DNA of 45,154 bases from Campylobacteraceae bacterium (GCA_027014605.1 JALWDJ010000023.1:1-45154); one strand, 5' to 3'. Shown: positions 8,350 through 17,450, numbered from the stretch's first letter. The notes: generated by a model not told the origin, from the letters alone. Numbers and translations: made by a program.

Positions 8350-8910
8350 ATGGATAAAAATAGCTTTAGACAAGAGTGTATTAAAAAATTAAAAGCTCAA
8401 AATAGTATAAGAAACTACTATGGGGACAAGACTATCTCCAATATTCTATATAGATATATTAAAAAAAATAGATTAAAAGTGATAATGCTTTATATACCTT
8501 TGAAAATAGAGATTAATATTTATAATTTAATTAAACGGCTTAGAATGGATAAGATAACTCTTTTAGTACCATTTATGGAAGGTAAAAGCTTTAGATTGGT
8601 AAAATATAGATTGCCTATAAAAATAAAAAAGTTTGGTGTAAAAGAACCCAATATATCTAGTAATTTTTATAAAAAAATTGATTTAGCTATAGTTCCAATA
8701 ATTGGTACAGATAGGTCATTAAGACGAGTTGGTTTTGGTAAAGGCTTCTATGATAGATTTTTTGAAAAGAGTGGGGATAAAATAGATAGGGTCTTTTTTG
8801 TAGGGAGGAGGAGTTGTATCTGTTCTAAAATTATAACAGATAATTATGATGTAGAGGGAAATTATTACATTACACCAAAAAAAGTTTTAAATAAAAAACA
8901 TATAAAATAA
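8350..8910 (+). CDS. 5-formyltetrahydrofolate cyclo-ligase family protein
   Basis: The 186-residue protein matches the YgfA/MTHFS family. These enzymes use ATP to convert 5-formyl-THF to 5,10-methenyl-THF and so recover folate from a storage or inhibitory form. The best evidence is the family signature RRVGFGKGFYDRFF near residue 125, equivalent to the usual RLGYGGGYYDR. The preceding strand, KIDLAIVPIIGTD, and a basic N-terminus with SIRNYYGDKTI also fit. The length is normal. The start ATG is 6 bases after the upstream gene with no strong Shine-Dalgarno, so translation may be coupled. The protein is more divergent and Lys-rich than typical members. Confidence 0.8.
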   Translation: MDKNSFRQECIKKLKAQNSIRNYYGDKTISNILYRYIKKNRLKVIMLYIPLKIEINIYNLIKRLRMDKITLLVPFMEGKSFRLVKYRLPIKIKKFGVKEPNISSNFYKKIDLAIVPIIGTDRSLRRVGFGKGFYDRFFEKSGDKIDRVFFVGRRSCICSKIITDNYDVEGNYYITPKKVLNKKHIK

Positions 8911-8957
8911 ATTAATATTATTAGGAATATAGGCTCCAAATAAGGAGAAGTATTATA

Positions 8958-10481
8958 ATGGTAGGAGAGATTTCAATATCTACAGTCACGGCTATTTTAG
9001 GTGCATTAGCTAGTTATTTTTTCGTTAAAAATGAGAATAAGAAGCAATTTAAATATCATGAAGCAGAGGCAAAAGCAAAAGCTAGTGCTATATCTCATGA
9101 AGCTGAAAAGTTACTACAAGATGCTAAAATTGCTATTAAAGAAAGAGAAATAGAGCTTGAAAAGAGATTTCAAGATAAAGTTTTAGATGTGGAGAAATAT
9201 AAAACAGAATTAAATCTTGAACTTGATGCAGTTAAAGAGAAGAAAAAAGAGCTTAATATTAGAGCTAGAGAGATAGAAAAAAAAGAGAGCTATCTTGAGA
9301 GTTTAGAGGAGCAGAAACAAGAAGAGATTAGTAAAACTATTAAACTACTTGAAAAAAGTGCTGAGATGACAAGAGATGAAGCAAAAGAGTATCTGCTAAA
9401 ACAGGTTGAAGAGCAGTGTCAACTCGAAAAAGCTCAACTAATTAGAAAATATGAAAAAGAAGCACATCATGATGCTAAGAAAAAAGCTGATTATATTATT
9501 AGCCAAGCAGTAACAAGATATGCTGGTGAATTTGCAGGAGAGAGACTTATAAATATAATAAATCTACCTAGTGATGAACATAAAGGTAGAATTATTGGAA
9601 AAGAGGGTAGAAATATTAAGAGTTTAGAAAAACTCTTAGGTGTTGATATTATTATAGATGAAACCCCTGGAGTTATAATAGTTAGCAATTTTAATCTATA
9701 TAGAAGAGCCATTGCCACAAGAACTATTGAAATCCTAGTTAAGGATGGTAGAATCCACCCTGGAAGAATTGAGAGTGTACATAAAAAGGTAGAGAGCGAA
9801 TTTGAACAGAAAATCTTAGAAGAGGGAGAGGATATTGTAGTAGAATTAGGACTTCTACCAATGGATGAGGAGTTAATGAGACTTATTGGAAGAATGAAAT
9901 ATAGAGCTAGTTATGGACAAAATGCCTTAGCACATACTCTTGAAGTTGCTAAGTTAGCATCAATAATGGCTGCAGAGATGGATGGTGACCAAAAATTAGC
10001 CTTAAGAGCAGGACTATTACATGATATTGGAAAAGCTTTAACACAAGATGTTGGAGGAAATCATGTTGATTTAGGTGTAGAGGTGTGTAAAAGACATAAT
10101 GAACACCCAACTGTAATAAATGCAATATATGCTCATCATGGACATAGAGAACCAGATAGTATTGAGAGTGCAGCTGTATGTGCTGCAGATGCAATTAGTG
10201 CATCAAGACCTGGAGCTAGACGGGAAGTTCTTGAGAGTTTTGTAAATAGAGTTAAAGATATTGAAAATATTGCAAGAAAACAGAGAGGTGTAAAAGATGC
10301 TTATGCAATTAATGCAGGTAGAGAGGTTAGAGTCTTTGTAGATGCAGGAAAGGTGACAGATGCACAGATGACATTAATCTCTAAAAAGATTGCAAAAGAG
10401 ATTGAAAATCAGGTACAATACCCTGGTGAGATTAAAGTTACCGTTATTAGAGAAAAACGGGATATTAATTACGCAAGATAA
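8958..10481 (+). CDS. rny: Ribonuclease Y
   Basis: RNase Y is a membrane-bound endoribonuclease that starts mRNA decay. The 507-residue protein has an N-terminal membrane segment (~5-23) and a long charged coiled coil (~30-195). A KH RNA-binding domain with GRIIGKEGRNIKSLEKLLG lies near 210-230. An HD domain follows, with the metal pair His 355-Asp 356 in LLHDIGKAL and a second His cluster in AIYAHHGH near 391. This order and length match the family exactly. A good AAGGAGAAG site precedes the ATG. The KH and HD signatures exclude other HD phosphohydrolases. Confidence 0.95.
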   Translation: MVGEISISTVTAILGALASYFFVKNENKKQFKYHEAEAKAKASAISHEAEKLLQDAKIAIKEREIELEKRFQDKVLDVEKYKTELNLELDAVKEKKKELNIRAREIEKKESYLESLEEQKQEEISKTIKLLEKSAEMTRDEAKEYLLKQVEEQCQLEKAQLIRKYEKEAHHDAKKKADYIISQAVTRYAGEFAGERLINIINLPSDEHKGRIIGKEGRNIKSLEKLLGVDIIIDETPGVIIVSNFNLYRRAIATRTIEILVKDGRIHPGRIESVHKKVESEFEQKILEEGEDIVVELGLLPMDEELMRLIGRMKYRASYGQNALAHTLEVAKLASIMAAEMDGDQKLALRAGLLHDIGKALTQDVGGNHVDLGVEVCKRHNEHPTVINAIYAHHGHREPDSIESAAVCAADAISASRPGARREVLESFVNRVKDIENIARKQRGVKDAYAINAGREVRVFVDAGKVTDAQMTLISKKIAKEIENQVQYPGEIKVTVIREKRDINYAR

Positions 10482-10502
10482 CTTATTAGAAAAAGGATAC
10501 AT

Positions 10503-11078
10503 ATGAAGAGATTAGGATTATCTTTACTACTAATATTTTTTATGGCATGTAATGCAGAGGAACTTATTACTAAAGATAGTAATAGAACAAAAGTGGATGG
10601 TAACTCTACTATTGTAGTGTTAGAGACAAATCAAGGAAAAATTGAACTTAAACTATTTCCTAAAGTTGCACCATTAGCTGTAGAAAATTTTACAACACAT
10701 GTAAAAAATGGTTACTATAATGGGCTTATTTTTCATAGAGTTATTAAAAATTTTATGATACAGGGTGGTGACCCAACTGGTACAGGTAGAGGTGGAGAGT
10801 CTATTTGGCATAAGGAGTTTATTAATGAGTATGCTCCAAATGTAGTATTTGATAAACCATTTCTTTTAGCTATGGCAAATCATGGAGAGAATACAAATGG
10901 GAGTCAATTTTTTATTACTGTAAAACCTACCCCATGGCTAAATGGTGGATATACTATATTTGGTGAGGTTATATCTGGGCAAGATGTTGTTAAAAAGATA
11001 GAGAATAGTAAAACAGATAAAGCAGATAGACCTCTAAAAGAGCAAAAAATTATAAAGGCATATATTAAGAAGAAGTAA
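10503..11078 (+). CDS. Cyclophilin-type peptidyl-prolyl isomerase, exported lipoprotein
   Basis: The 191-residue protein has a signal peptide ending FFMAC, so Cys 16 is a plausible lipidation site, and then a cyclophilin domain. Active-site residues are visible in FHRVIKNFMIQGGD: Arg 79, Phe 84 and Gln 87. Also present are NTNGSQFFIT and the conserved Trp-Leu-Asn-Gly in TPWLNGGYTIFGEV. It should catalyse proline cis-trans isomerisation in the periplasm, probably tethered to a membrane. It lies 21 bases downstream of rny with an AAAAGG site and 9 bases upstream of cmoB. The lipobox is weaker than usual (Phe at -3), so a soluble periplasmic form is possible. Confidence 0.9.
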   Translation: MKRLGLSLLLIFFMACNAEELITKDSNRTKVDGNSTIVVLETNQGKIELKLFPKVAPLAVENFTTHVKNGYYNGLIFHRVIKNFMIQGGDPTGTGRGGESIWHKEFINEYAPNVVFDKPFLLAMANHGENTNGSQFFITVKPTPWLNGGYTIFGEVISGQDVVKKIENSKTDKADRPLKEQKIIKAYIKKK

Positions 11079-11087
11079 TCATAGCTA

Positions 11088-11993
11088 ATGTTAGATAAAC
11101 TAAGAGAGCAGAGATCTAAATGTATAGAGTGGAAAAATATTAAACCTAGATGGGAAGCTATTAAAAATCTACCTAAAGTAGATGATATTAGAGTAGAGAT
11201 AGATAGTAGTATATCTATCTATTCAGATAGTTTTAGTAAAAATGATGAGGTTAATATATACTCCACTGCAAAATTAATCCAACCATGGCGAAAAGGTCCT
11301 TTTAGAATATCCAAAACTTTTATAGATAGTGAGTGGAGAAGTTTTATAAAATATGATTTACTAAAACCATATTTTAATCTTACCAATAAAATTGTAGGTG
11401 ATATAGGTTGTAATAATGGATATTATCTATTTAGAATGTTAAAAGAGAACCCTAAAAAACTGATAGGTTTTGACCCATCAGCAATTGCATATTGTCAATT
11501 TAAATTTATTGACCATTTTATAAATAGTGAAATTACTTATGAGCTTTTAGGTGTAGAACATGTAGAGTTCTATGAGCATAAATTTGATACTCTTTTTTGT
11601 TTAGGTGTACTATACCATAGAAGTGACCCAATTGGTAGCTTAAAATCTCTATATAAGGGTTTAAATAGTGGAGGAGAACTTATATTAGATACATTTATGA
11701 TAGATGGAGATGATGAAATATGTTTAACTCCTAAAAAGAGATACTCCAAAATACCAAATATATATTTTATTCCAACTATAAATGCTCTTAAAAATTGGTG
11801 CTATCGAGCAGGATTTGACAATATAGAGATTTTAGAGATTTCTAGAACTAAACCTAATGAACAGAGAAAAACAGAGTGGATAGATACAGAGTCACTAGAT
11901 GATTTTTTAGACAAAAATGATAATAGTAAGACTATAGAGGGTTATCCTGCACCAAAAAGAGTATATATAAAGGCTAAAAAGATTAAAAAATAG
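11088..11993 (+). CDS. cmoB: tRNA U34 carboxymethyltransferase CmoB
   Basis: CmoB transfers a carboxymethyl group from carboxy-SAM to 5-hydroxyuridine at tRNA wobble position 34, forming cmo5U. The 301-residue protein carries the CmoB signature PWRKGPF (~66-72) and the SAM-binding motif VGDIGCNNGYY (~103-113). LIGFDPS (~130) and GVLYHRSDPIGSL in the methyltransferase core also fit. The short N-terminal region is typical of Campylobacterota CmoB. CmoA, which makes carboxy-SAM, is not in the window. This is the last gene of the long + strand run. Confidence 0.92.
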   Translation: MLDKLREQRSKCIEWKNIKPRWEAIKNLPKVDDIRVEIDSSISIYSDSFSKNDEVNIYSTAKLIQPWRKGPFRISKTFIDSEWRSFIKYDLLKPYFNLTNKIVGDIGCNNGYYLFRMLKENPKKLIGFDPSAIAYCQFKFIDHFINSEITYELLGVEHVEFYEHKFDTLFCLGVLYHRSDPIGSLKSLYKGLNSGGELILDTFMIDGDDEICLTPKKRYSKIPNIYFIPTINALKNWCYRAGFDNIEILEISRTKPNEQRKTEWIDTESLDDFLDKNDNSKTIEGYPAPKRVYIKAKKIKK

Positions 11994-11998
11994 AGTTG

Positions 11999-12023
11999 AT
12001 TATAAAAATTTATTTTTAATAAT
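11999..12023 (+). terminator. Possible AT-only terminator after cmoB
   Basis: The arms ATTATAAAAAT (11999-12009) and ATTTTTAATAAT (12012-12023) pair with one bulged base around a two-base loop. The site is six bases after the cmoB stop, where the long run should end. The stem has no G or C, so strength is doubtful. Confidence 0.3.
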
Positions 12024-12036
12024 ACCAAAAATAAGG

Positions 12037-12042
12037 TATAAT
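12037..12042 (+). promoter_or_regulatory. Candidate -10 box for hsrA
   Basis: A perfect TATAAT preceded by a T-rich stretch (12009-12017) resembles Campylobacterota vegetative promoters, which often lack a clear -35. It would give a leader of about 120 bases before the hsrA ATG. The leader region also contains the inverted half-sites TTATGACTT (12062-12070) and AAGTCATAA (12144-12152), possible regulator sites. Confidence 0.4.
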
Positions 12043-12168
12043 TAAAAAAATATTTTAATCTTTATGACTTTATGAAAAAATAAAATGAAAATATAATTAA
12101 TATCTGTTATTTTTTAATAAGGATTTTTTAGATATAAATATATAAGTCATAAGATAATTAGGATTACA

Positions 12169-12840
12169 ATGAGAATATTGACCATAGGGTTTGAAGATGA
12201 GTTTGTTAAAGAGTTAGAGGTCGAACTTGAAAAATACTTTATATGTATTGTAGATAGTGCAAAAGATTTGTATGACGCTACCAATTTTACAGATTTTAGA
12301 CATTATGAGCTTATTATAATTGTTGATGAAAATCAAAGATATTCATTAGAAAAATATAGTAATGAAGTCAAAAAGAAGAAGAGAGAAACAAAGATTATAA
12401 TATTAACAGATAAGCCAGAAAATCAAATTAGCCTTTTCAAGTTAGGTGCTGATGATGTCTTAGTAAACCATATTCATTCACCAGAACTAATCGCAGCAAG
12501 AGTTTTATCAAATATGCGTAAACTCTTTGGGACAAAAATTGATATAGGGAAACTTACAATAGATATTGCCCATAAAAAGATAGAGTATGATGATAAAATA
12601 GTATCTTTAAATGGTAAAACATTTGATATTTTAGCATATCTTGCTCTTCGAGAAGAAAGAGTATTCTCTAAAGATGAGATAATAAATGCTCTTTGGGAAG
12701 AGCCAGAGTATGTAAGTGATAATACTGTTGAAGTAGCTATTAATCAGATACGAAAAAGATTAAAAAGTATATTAGGCTTTCAAGTTATACATACAGTTAG
12801 AAGGAGAGGATATAAGTTCTCTTATGAGAAGATAGCATAA
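12169..12840 (+). CDS. hsrA: HsrA/CosR-type orphan OmpR-family response regulator
   Basis: The 223-residue protein has a receiver-like domain (1-~115) and an OmpR/PhoB winged helix (~125-220). Its end, VEVAINQIRKRLKS with TVRRRGYKFSY, is very close to Helicobacter HP1043 (HsrA). The receiver lacks the normal phosphorylation set. The residue expected to be the acceptor Asp is Val 52 in LIIIVDEN, with Asp one place later, as in HP1043. The N-terminal acidic pair is displaced by Gly 7-Phe 8. The conserved Lys region reads VNHIHSPE. It should therefore act without phosphorylation. No histidine kinase gene is adjacent. Known relatives are essential regulators of growth and oxidative stress. The gene ends 3 bases from the convergent pgsA. 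Confidence 0.85.
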   Translation: MRILTIGFEDEFVKELEVELEKYFICIVDSAKDLYDATNFTDFRHYELIIIVDENQRYSLEKYSNEVKKKKRETKIIILTDKPENQISLFKLGADDVLVNHIHSPELIAARVLSNMRKLFGTKIDIGKLTIDIAHKKIEYDDKIVSLNGKTFDILAYLALREERVFSKDEIINALWEEPEYVSDNTVEVAINQIRKRLKSILGFQVIHTVRRRGYKFSYEKIA

Positions 12841-12843
12841 GAG

Positions 12844-13398
12844 TCAAATCTCTACTTTTCTAAAAAAATCTCTCACATATTCATATCCTGAATAGAGAGT
12901 TAAGATAACTGCAATCCAAAGTAGAGTCTCTCCACCACTCCAACGCATAAGCAGAAAGCCAATAGCTATCATCTGAATAACTGTTTTTATCTTTCCTAAG
13001 ATAGAGGCAGATATATCAATCCCTTCAGATATAGCAGAGACTCTTAAACCTGTAATAAACAACTCTCTTGTTAAGATTAGATAGATAGCCCAAGGTGAGG
13101 CAATATCTTGTATCATTAAGCCTAGAAAACCAGCTAGAGTTAACATCTTATCTGCTAATGGGTCTAAAATCTGTCCTAGAATAGTTATCTGATTAAAGGT
13201 TCTTGCAATATATCCATCAAAAAAATCGGTAATACTAGCTATAACAAATATAAAACCTGCAAAGTAGTTAAGCCAAGATGGGTGAATTTCACTAAATATA
13301 GGTGCATCTTGATTAACTAAAAGCATAAACATAATAGGAGCTAATAGCAGACGGACAGATGCTAAGATATTTGGAATATTGACTATTTTTTTTTGCAT
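12844..13398 (-). CDS. pgsA: CDP-diacylglycerol-glycerol-3-phosphate 3-phosphatidyltransferase
   Basis: PgsA makes phosphatidylglycerol phosphate from CDP-diacylglycerol and glycerol-3-phosphate in the inner membrane. The 184-residue protein has several membrane helices. It also has the full CDP-alcohol phosphotransferase motif: D58-x2-D61-G62-x2-A65-R66-x8-G75-x3-D79-x3-D83. The opening IPNILASVRLLLAP is typical of PgsA. Its start codon shares one base with the stop of the upstream reductase gene, so translation is coupled. It is the last gene of the run that begins with pyrD. Confidence 0.93.
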   Translation of the reverse strand: MQKKIVNIPNILASVRLLLAPIMFMLLVNQDAPIFSEIHPSWLNYFAGFIFVIASITDFFDGYIARTFNQITILGQILDPLADKMLTLAGFLGLMIQDIASPWAIYLILTRELFITGLRVSAISEGIDISASILGKIKTVIQMIAIGFLLMRWSGGETLLWIAVILTLYSGYEYVRDFFRKVEI

Positions 13399-14177
13399 TA
13401 TCTAAATGTAGTTCCACCATCAACTACAATAGTCTGTCCTGTTATCCAAGATGCTTCATCTGTACATAAAAAATAAACAGCTCCTGCTATATCCTCTGGT
13501 GTACCCATTCTATTTAAAGATGAGCGTTCAATAGTAGCCTGTTTTACCTCGTCATAGTTTGTAAATGCCTTTAGTGCATCTGTATCTATTGGACCTCCAC
13601 TAACAGCATTTACTCTAATGCCCATCTCTCCAAGTTCTACTGATGCGTATCTACTCATAGCCTCAACTGCAGCTTTATTTGTTCCATGTCCTGCATAGTT
13701 ATCTATATATACAAGATTTCCTGTTGAACTAAGTGTAACAATAGAACCACCTCCAACCTTTTGCATTCTGAGAGCTGACTCTTGTGAACCTCTAACAAAA
13801 GCACCAACAGTAGCCGTATAGATATTTAATAACCCCTTTTTAGGTCTTAGTTTCATAAATTTACCATATCCACCAACTACACTTCTACCATAAATCATTG
13901 CATTACTAACAAAAAAGTCAACTCTGTTAAAATCTTTGTCTATCTCTAAAAATAGAGGTTTAAACTCATCAATCTCTAAGATATTTAACTTATATGCTCT
14001 AGCTTTAACTCCATAACTATCTTCTAAATCTTTTGCTATCTCTTTAGCTATCTGCTCATTTGAGTTATATGTAAATGCTACATTTACACCCTCTTTTGCA
14101 AACTTATATGCTATTGCTTTCCCAATACCCTTTGTAGCTCCTGTAATTACAACTGTCTTGCCCTTATTACTTCCCAT
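13398..14177 (-). CDS. SDR-family enoyl-ACP reductase, FabL-like
   Basis: The 259-residue Rossmann protein begins with the NAD(P)-binding motif TGATKGIG (12-19). The catalytic pattern is Tyr 161 then Lys 168. That six-residue spacing is typical of enoyl-ACP reductases rather than the YxxxK of ordinary SDRs. The region NAVSGGPIDTDALKAF closely resembles Bacillus FabL, the triclosan-tolerant enoyl reductase. The likely role is the last step of fatty-acid elongation, but relatives at this locus are often annotated only as a dehydrogenase (HP1014 hdhA, as I recall). It is packed between dapA (no gap) and pgsA (1-base overlap); the pgsA link fits lipid synthesis. Substrate is not proven. Confidence 0.75.
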   Translation of the reverse strand: MGSNKGKTVVITGATKGIGKAIAYKFAKEGVNVAFTYNSNEQIAKEIAKDLEDSYGVKARAYKLNILEIDEFKPLFLEIDKDFNRVDFFVSNAMIYGRSVVGGYGKFMKLRPKKGLLNIYTATVGAFVRGSQESALRMQKVGGGSIVTLSSTGNLVYIDNYAGHGTNKAAVEAMSRYASVELGEMGIRVNAVSGGPIDTDALKAFTNYDEVKQATIERSSLNRMGTPEDIAGAVYFLCTDEASWITGQTIVVDGGTTFR

Positions 14178-15074
14178 CTATTGCATACCTACTACATTAT
14201 AATTTTTTAATACATCTTCAATCTTTTTCATACTCTCTCTACTAGGAGGAACAAGTGGTAATCTATACTCAAGTGTCTCAATAAGTCCTGCTACATACAT
14301 AGCATATTTTATTGGTATTGGATTACTCTCATAAAATAGAGCCTTATTAATTGGATATAACATATCATTTAGTGCTTTTGCTACCTCAAAATCTCCTCTA
14401 AGTGCAGAGTGAACCAATTCACTCTTTAGGTCTGGTAGAAGATTTGCTGTAACAGAGGTTATCCCCTTTCCTCCATTTGCCAATATTGGATAGTCTATAG
14501 CATCATCACCTGAAAAAATATATAGATTTGGTCTCTTTGATAAAAGCTCAACTGTTCTCTCAATAGAGCCTGTTGCTTCTTTTATTCCAAAAATATTTGG
14601 AACATCATCAAAAAGTCGGCATACTGTATCAGCAGATATATCAACTCCTGTTCTACCAGGTACATTATATAGCATAAATGGTATCTCTACAGCTGTTGCA
14701 ATCGCTTTATAGTGTTGATATAACCCCTCTTGGCTAGGTTTATTATAGTATGGACTTACTGAAAATATTGCATCAACCCCACACTTCTGGGCATGTATTG
14801 CAATGTCTATCGCTTCATGTGTAGCGTTACTTCCTGCTCCTGCTAAAACCTTAGTATCTGCTTCCTTACATACCTCAACTGCTATCTCTATACATCTCTT
14901 ATGCTCATCATGACTTAGTGTTGCACTCTCTCCTGTTGTTCCAACAGGACATACTGCATCAATTCCATTATCTACTTGTCTCTGAATAAGTCTTGCAAAA
15001 GTTGCCTCATCTAGTGAACCATTCTTAAATGGTGTAATTATTGCTGTTGTTGCACCTGAAATTAAGTTTTCCAT
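14178..15074 (-). CDS. dapA: 4-hydroxy-tetrahydrodipicolinate synthase
   Basis: DapA condenses pyruvate and aspartate semialdehyde, the first committed step to diaminopimelate and lysine, and so supplies peptidoglycan. The 298-residue TIM-barrel protein has the pyruvate-binding GTTGES (45-50), Tyr 136 in LYNVPGRTG and the Schiff-base Lys 165 in FGIKEATGS. Length and motifs match the family without gaps. It starts 1 base after the M16 peptidase stop and abuts the reductase gene. Confidence 0.97.
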   Translation of the reverse strand: MENLISGATTAIITPFKNGSLDEATFARLIQRQVDNGIDAVCPVGTTGESATLSHDEHKRCIEIAVEVCKEADTKVLAGAGSNATHEAIDIAIHAQKCGVDAIFSVSPYYNKPSQEGLYQHYKAIATAVEIPFMLYNVPGRTGVDISADTVCRLFDDVPNIFGIKEATGSIERTVELLSKRPNLYIFSGDDAIDYPILANGGKGITSVTANLLPDLKSELVHSALRGDFEVAKALNDMLYPINKALFYESNPIPIKYAMYVAGLIETLEYRLPLVPPSRESMKKIEDVLKNYNVVGMQ

Positions 15075-15075
15075 T

Positions 15076-16377
15076 CTATTTACTCTTTTTTAATATAATT
15101 GTTGTTGATAGGTCATCATTAAAGTATTTTTTTGCTACCTCTATAACCATTTTAGGCGTAATTTTATCTAAATTCTCTTCATAATTAAGTAAAGGCTCTA
15201 TATTTCCTCGAACTAAGTAGCTACCAAATAATGAGTTAACTTCAGATGAACTCTCTAATGAGTAGATAAAGTCAGACTTAGCATTTATCTTAACCTTTTC
15301 AAGCTCCTCTTGGGTTACGCCTCCATTTTTTATCTTGTCTATCTCTTCGTGTATAGCTTTTTCTAACTCCTCAATCTCTATATTTGGATTTGCCATAGCC
15401 ATAAATAGAAAGATACTATCATCTTTCTGCTCCATATTATAGGCATATACCACATTAGCCAATCTCTTTTTATCTATAATTTGACTATTTAGCCTACTAC
15501 TCTTTCCACTACTAAGTAGCTCTGATATGGCAGATAGAACTACTTGGTCTTTGTGTTCAAAATTTGGAATAGAGTATGTTATTGCAATAGTATCAACTCT
15601 ATTATTATCTTTATGTATAATATTTCTAATAGCTCCATCTCGTTTTGGTTCACTAGGATTACAGATTGGAGAGTTATGTCTATTTTTTATATGATTAAAA
15701 TATTTTTTAGCCTCACTAAATACTCTATCTTTGTCTATATCACCACTCACTATTAATATGGCATTATTTGGTTGATAATATTTTTCATGAAATGTTCTAA
15801 TATCATCTATAGTCCATGATTGTATATCGTGCATAAATCCAATTGGTGTCCAGTGGTATGGGTGAGAGACAAAATGTGTATTAAATAATCTAAAGTACAT
15901 ATATCCAATAGGTGGATTATCTGTTCTAACTCTTCTCTCTTCGGCTACTACATCTCTCTCAACCTGAAACTCCTCATCTTTTAGATTAAGATTTTCCATA
16001 AGTTCAGCAAAGAGTCTCATAGATATATCTATATTTTTACTACTAGATTTAATAAAATAGTTAGTATAGTCAAATCCTGTAGAAGCATTATTAACTCCAC
16101 CCATAGATTTTACAATCTTATCAAACTCTCCAGCCTTTAAGTTTTTAGTTGATTTAAAGTTCATATGTTCTAACATATGAGCAATTCCACTCTTTCCCAT
16201 AACCTCATTACGGCTTCCAACTTTGTAGTATATATCTGTTGTAATTACACCTGAACCATTTTTCATAGGAATTGCTACAACCTCTAAGCCGTTATCTAAT
16301 GTTTTAGTATAGTATTTTGGTAATGAGTTTGCCATTATAACTCCTGTTAATATTATTATATTTATTAAATATCTCAT
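15076..16377 (-). CDS. M16-family zinc metallopeptidase, exported
   Basis: The 433-residue protein has a hydrophobic N-terminus (~3-16), probably a signal peptide. The inverted zinc motif is His 67-Met-Leu-Glu 70-His 71. A downstream Glu in VVAEERRVR is the expected third ligand. The second half, with an M16 C-domain pattern (NAILIVSGDID near residue 205), is the usual inactive partner domain. It resembles the pitrilysin-like proteins encoded beside pyrD and dapA in Helicobacter (annotated pqqE there, as I recall), but nothing here suggests PQQ synthesis. It probably degrades peptides in the periplasm. It overlaps the pyrD stop by 4 bases (ATGA). Confidence 0.88.
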   Translation of the reverse strand: MRYLINIIILTGVIMANSLPKYYTKTLDNGLEVVAIPMKNGSGVITTDIYYKVGSRNEVMGKSGIAHMLEHMNFKSTKNLKAGEFDKIVKSMGGVNNASTGFDYTNYFIKSSSKNIDISMRLFAELMENLNLKDEEFQVERDVVAEERRVRTDNPPIGYMYFRLFNTHFVSHPYHWTPIGFMHDIQSWTIDDIRTFHEKYYQPNNAILIVSGDIDKDRVFSEAKKYFNHIKNRHNSPICNPSEPKRDGAIRNIIHKDNNRVDTIAITYSIPNFEHKDQVVLSAISELLSSGKSSRLNSQIIDKKRLANVVYAYNMEQKDDSIFLFMAMANPNIEIEELEKAIHEEIDKIKNGGVTQEELEKVKINAKSDFIYSLESSSEVNSLFGSYLVRGNIEPLLNYEENLDKITPKMVIEVAKKYFNDDLSTTIILKKSK

Positions 16378-17450
16378 CTATAATCACTTCCAATAGCTTC
16401 TGTTATATTTGAGTATCCATCTGCTCTAATAAGCTCTGTAAGCTCTTGATTTATCTCTCTTATCATATATGCTCCGTTATATATTAATCCTGTATATATC
16501 TGAATTAAAGATGCTCCTGCTTTTATCCTTCTATAGGCTTCAGAAGCACTACTTACTCCACCCACAGATATAAGTATAGTATCTCCATAAAGCTCTTTAG
16601 CAATAGATTTAAATATCCTAAAGGATTTTTCTTTAAGTAGCTCTCCAGATATACCACCAAAATCTTTAGCATGAGAAGTTAAAGAATAATCAATAGTTGT
16701 ATTTGTAGCAATAATTCCACTTGCTCCTGCTTTAACTGCACTCCTACATAAAGATACAGCCTGTTTAGCTTCCATATCAGGAGCAACTTTTAGTAGAATT
16801 GGTTTAGTTGTAATCTCTTTTGCAACGCTAAAGAGTTCATTAATAAACTTATCATTCTGTAAATCTCTTAAATTTGGTGTATTTGGAGAAGATATATTAA
16901 TAACCACATATGTACCATAATCTTTAAACTTCTCTAATAAAATTTTATAATCATTAATAGCTTTATCTTCAGGTGTTATCTTATTTTTACCAATATTTAT
17001 TCCTATAGGATAATCAAGAAAATATAAACTATTTAATCTCTTTAACATATAATCAGCCCCATAGTTATTAAATCCCATGGCATTTTGAAGAGATTTCTCC
17101 TCTTTTAGTCTAAATAGTCTAGGTTTTGGGTTTCCATCTTGAGGTTTTGGGGTAACTGTTCCAATCTCTGTAAATCCAAATCCAAGTGTGGGTGTAGCTG
17201 TAATATACTCTCCATTTTTATCAAATCCAGCACCAAGTCCAATTGGATTTTTAAACTCTCTATTAAATATATTTTGAGATAAGGTAGGATTAGTGACAAA
17301 ATAGTAATTTTTTAATGCTTTTAAAAAAGTAGGTGCATAAGCTAAACTCTTAAGTCCAACTCCTGCTATTGTATGAGCTGTCTCTGGTTCAAAATTAAAA
17401 AGAACTCTCTTTATAGTTTGATAAGAAAAAAATGACAATATTAACTCCAT
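16374..17450 (-). CDS. pyrD: Dihydroorotate dehydrogenase, class 2 (quinone)
   Basis: PyrD oxidises dihydroorotate to orotate and passes electrons to the quinone pool. The class 2 form is shown by the N-terminal helical region with FNFEPETAHT (~18-27), the FMN-binding stretch GLGAGFDKNGE (~71-81), and the catalytic loop NISSPNTPNLR (185-195) with Ser rather than Cys. The end region QIYTGLIYNG also fits. The 358-residue length is normal. No Shine-Dalgarno is obvious. The ATG sits inside an 8-bp hairpin, CTCCATTT/AAATGGAG, which is unusual. It is the first gene of the tightly overlapping run ending at pgsA. Confidence 0.95.
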   Translation of the reverse strand: MELILSFFSYQTIKRVLFNFEPETAHTIAGVGLKSLAYAPTFLKALKNYYFVTNPTLSQNIFNREFKNPIGLGAGFDKNGEYITATPTLGFGFTEIGTVTPKPQDGNPKPRLFRLKEEKSLQNAMGFNNYGADYMLKRLNSLYFLDYPIGINIGKNKITPEDKAINDYKILLEKFKDYGTYVVINISSPNTPNLRDLQNDKFINELFSVAKEITTKPILLKVAPDMEAKQAVSLCRSAVKAGASGIIATNTTIDYSLTSHAKDFGGISGELLKEKSFRIFKSIAKELYGDTILISVGGVSSASEAYRRIKAGASLIQIYTGLIYNGAYMIREINQELTELIRADGYSNITEAIGSDYR

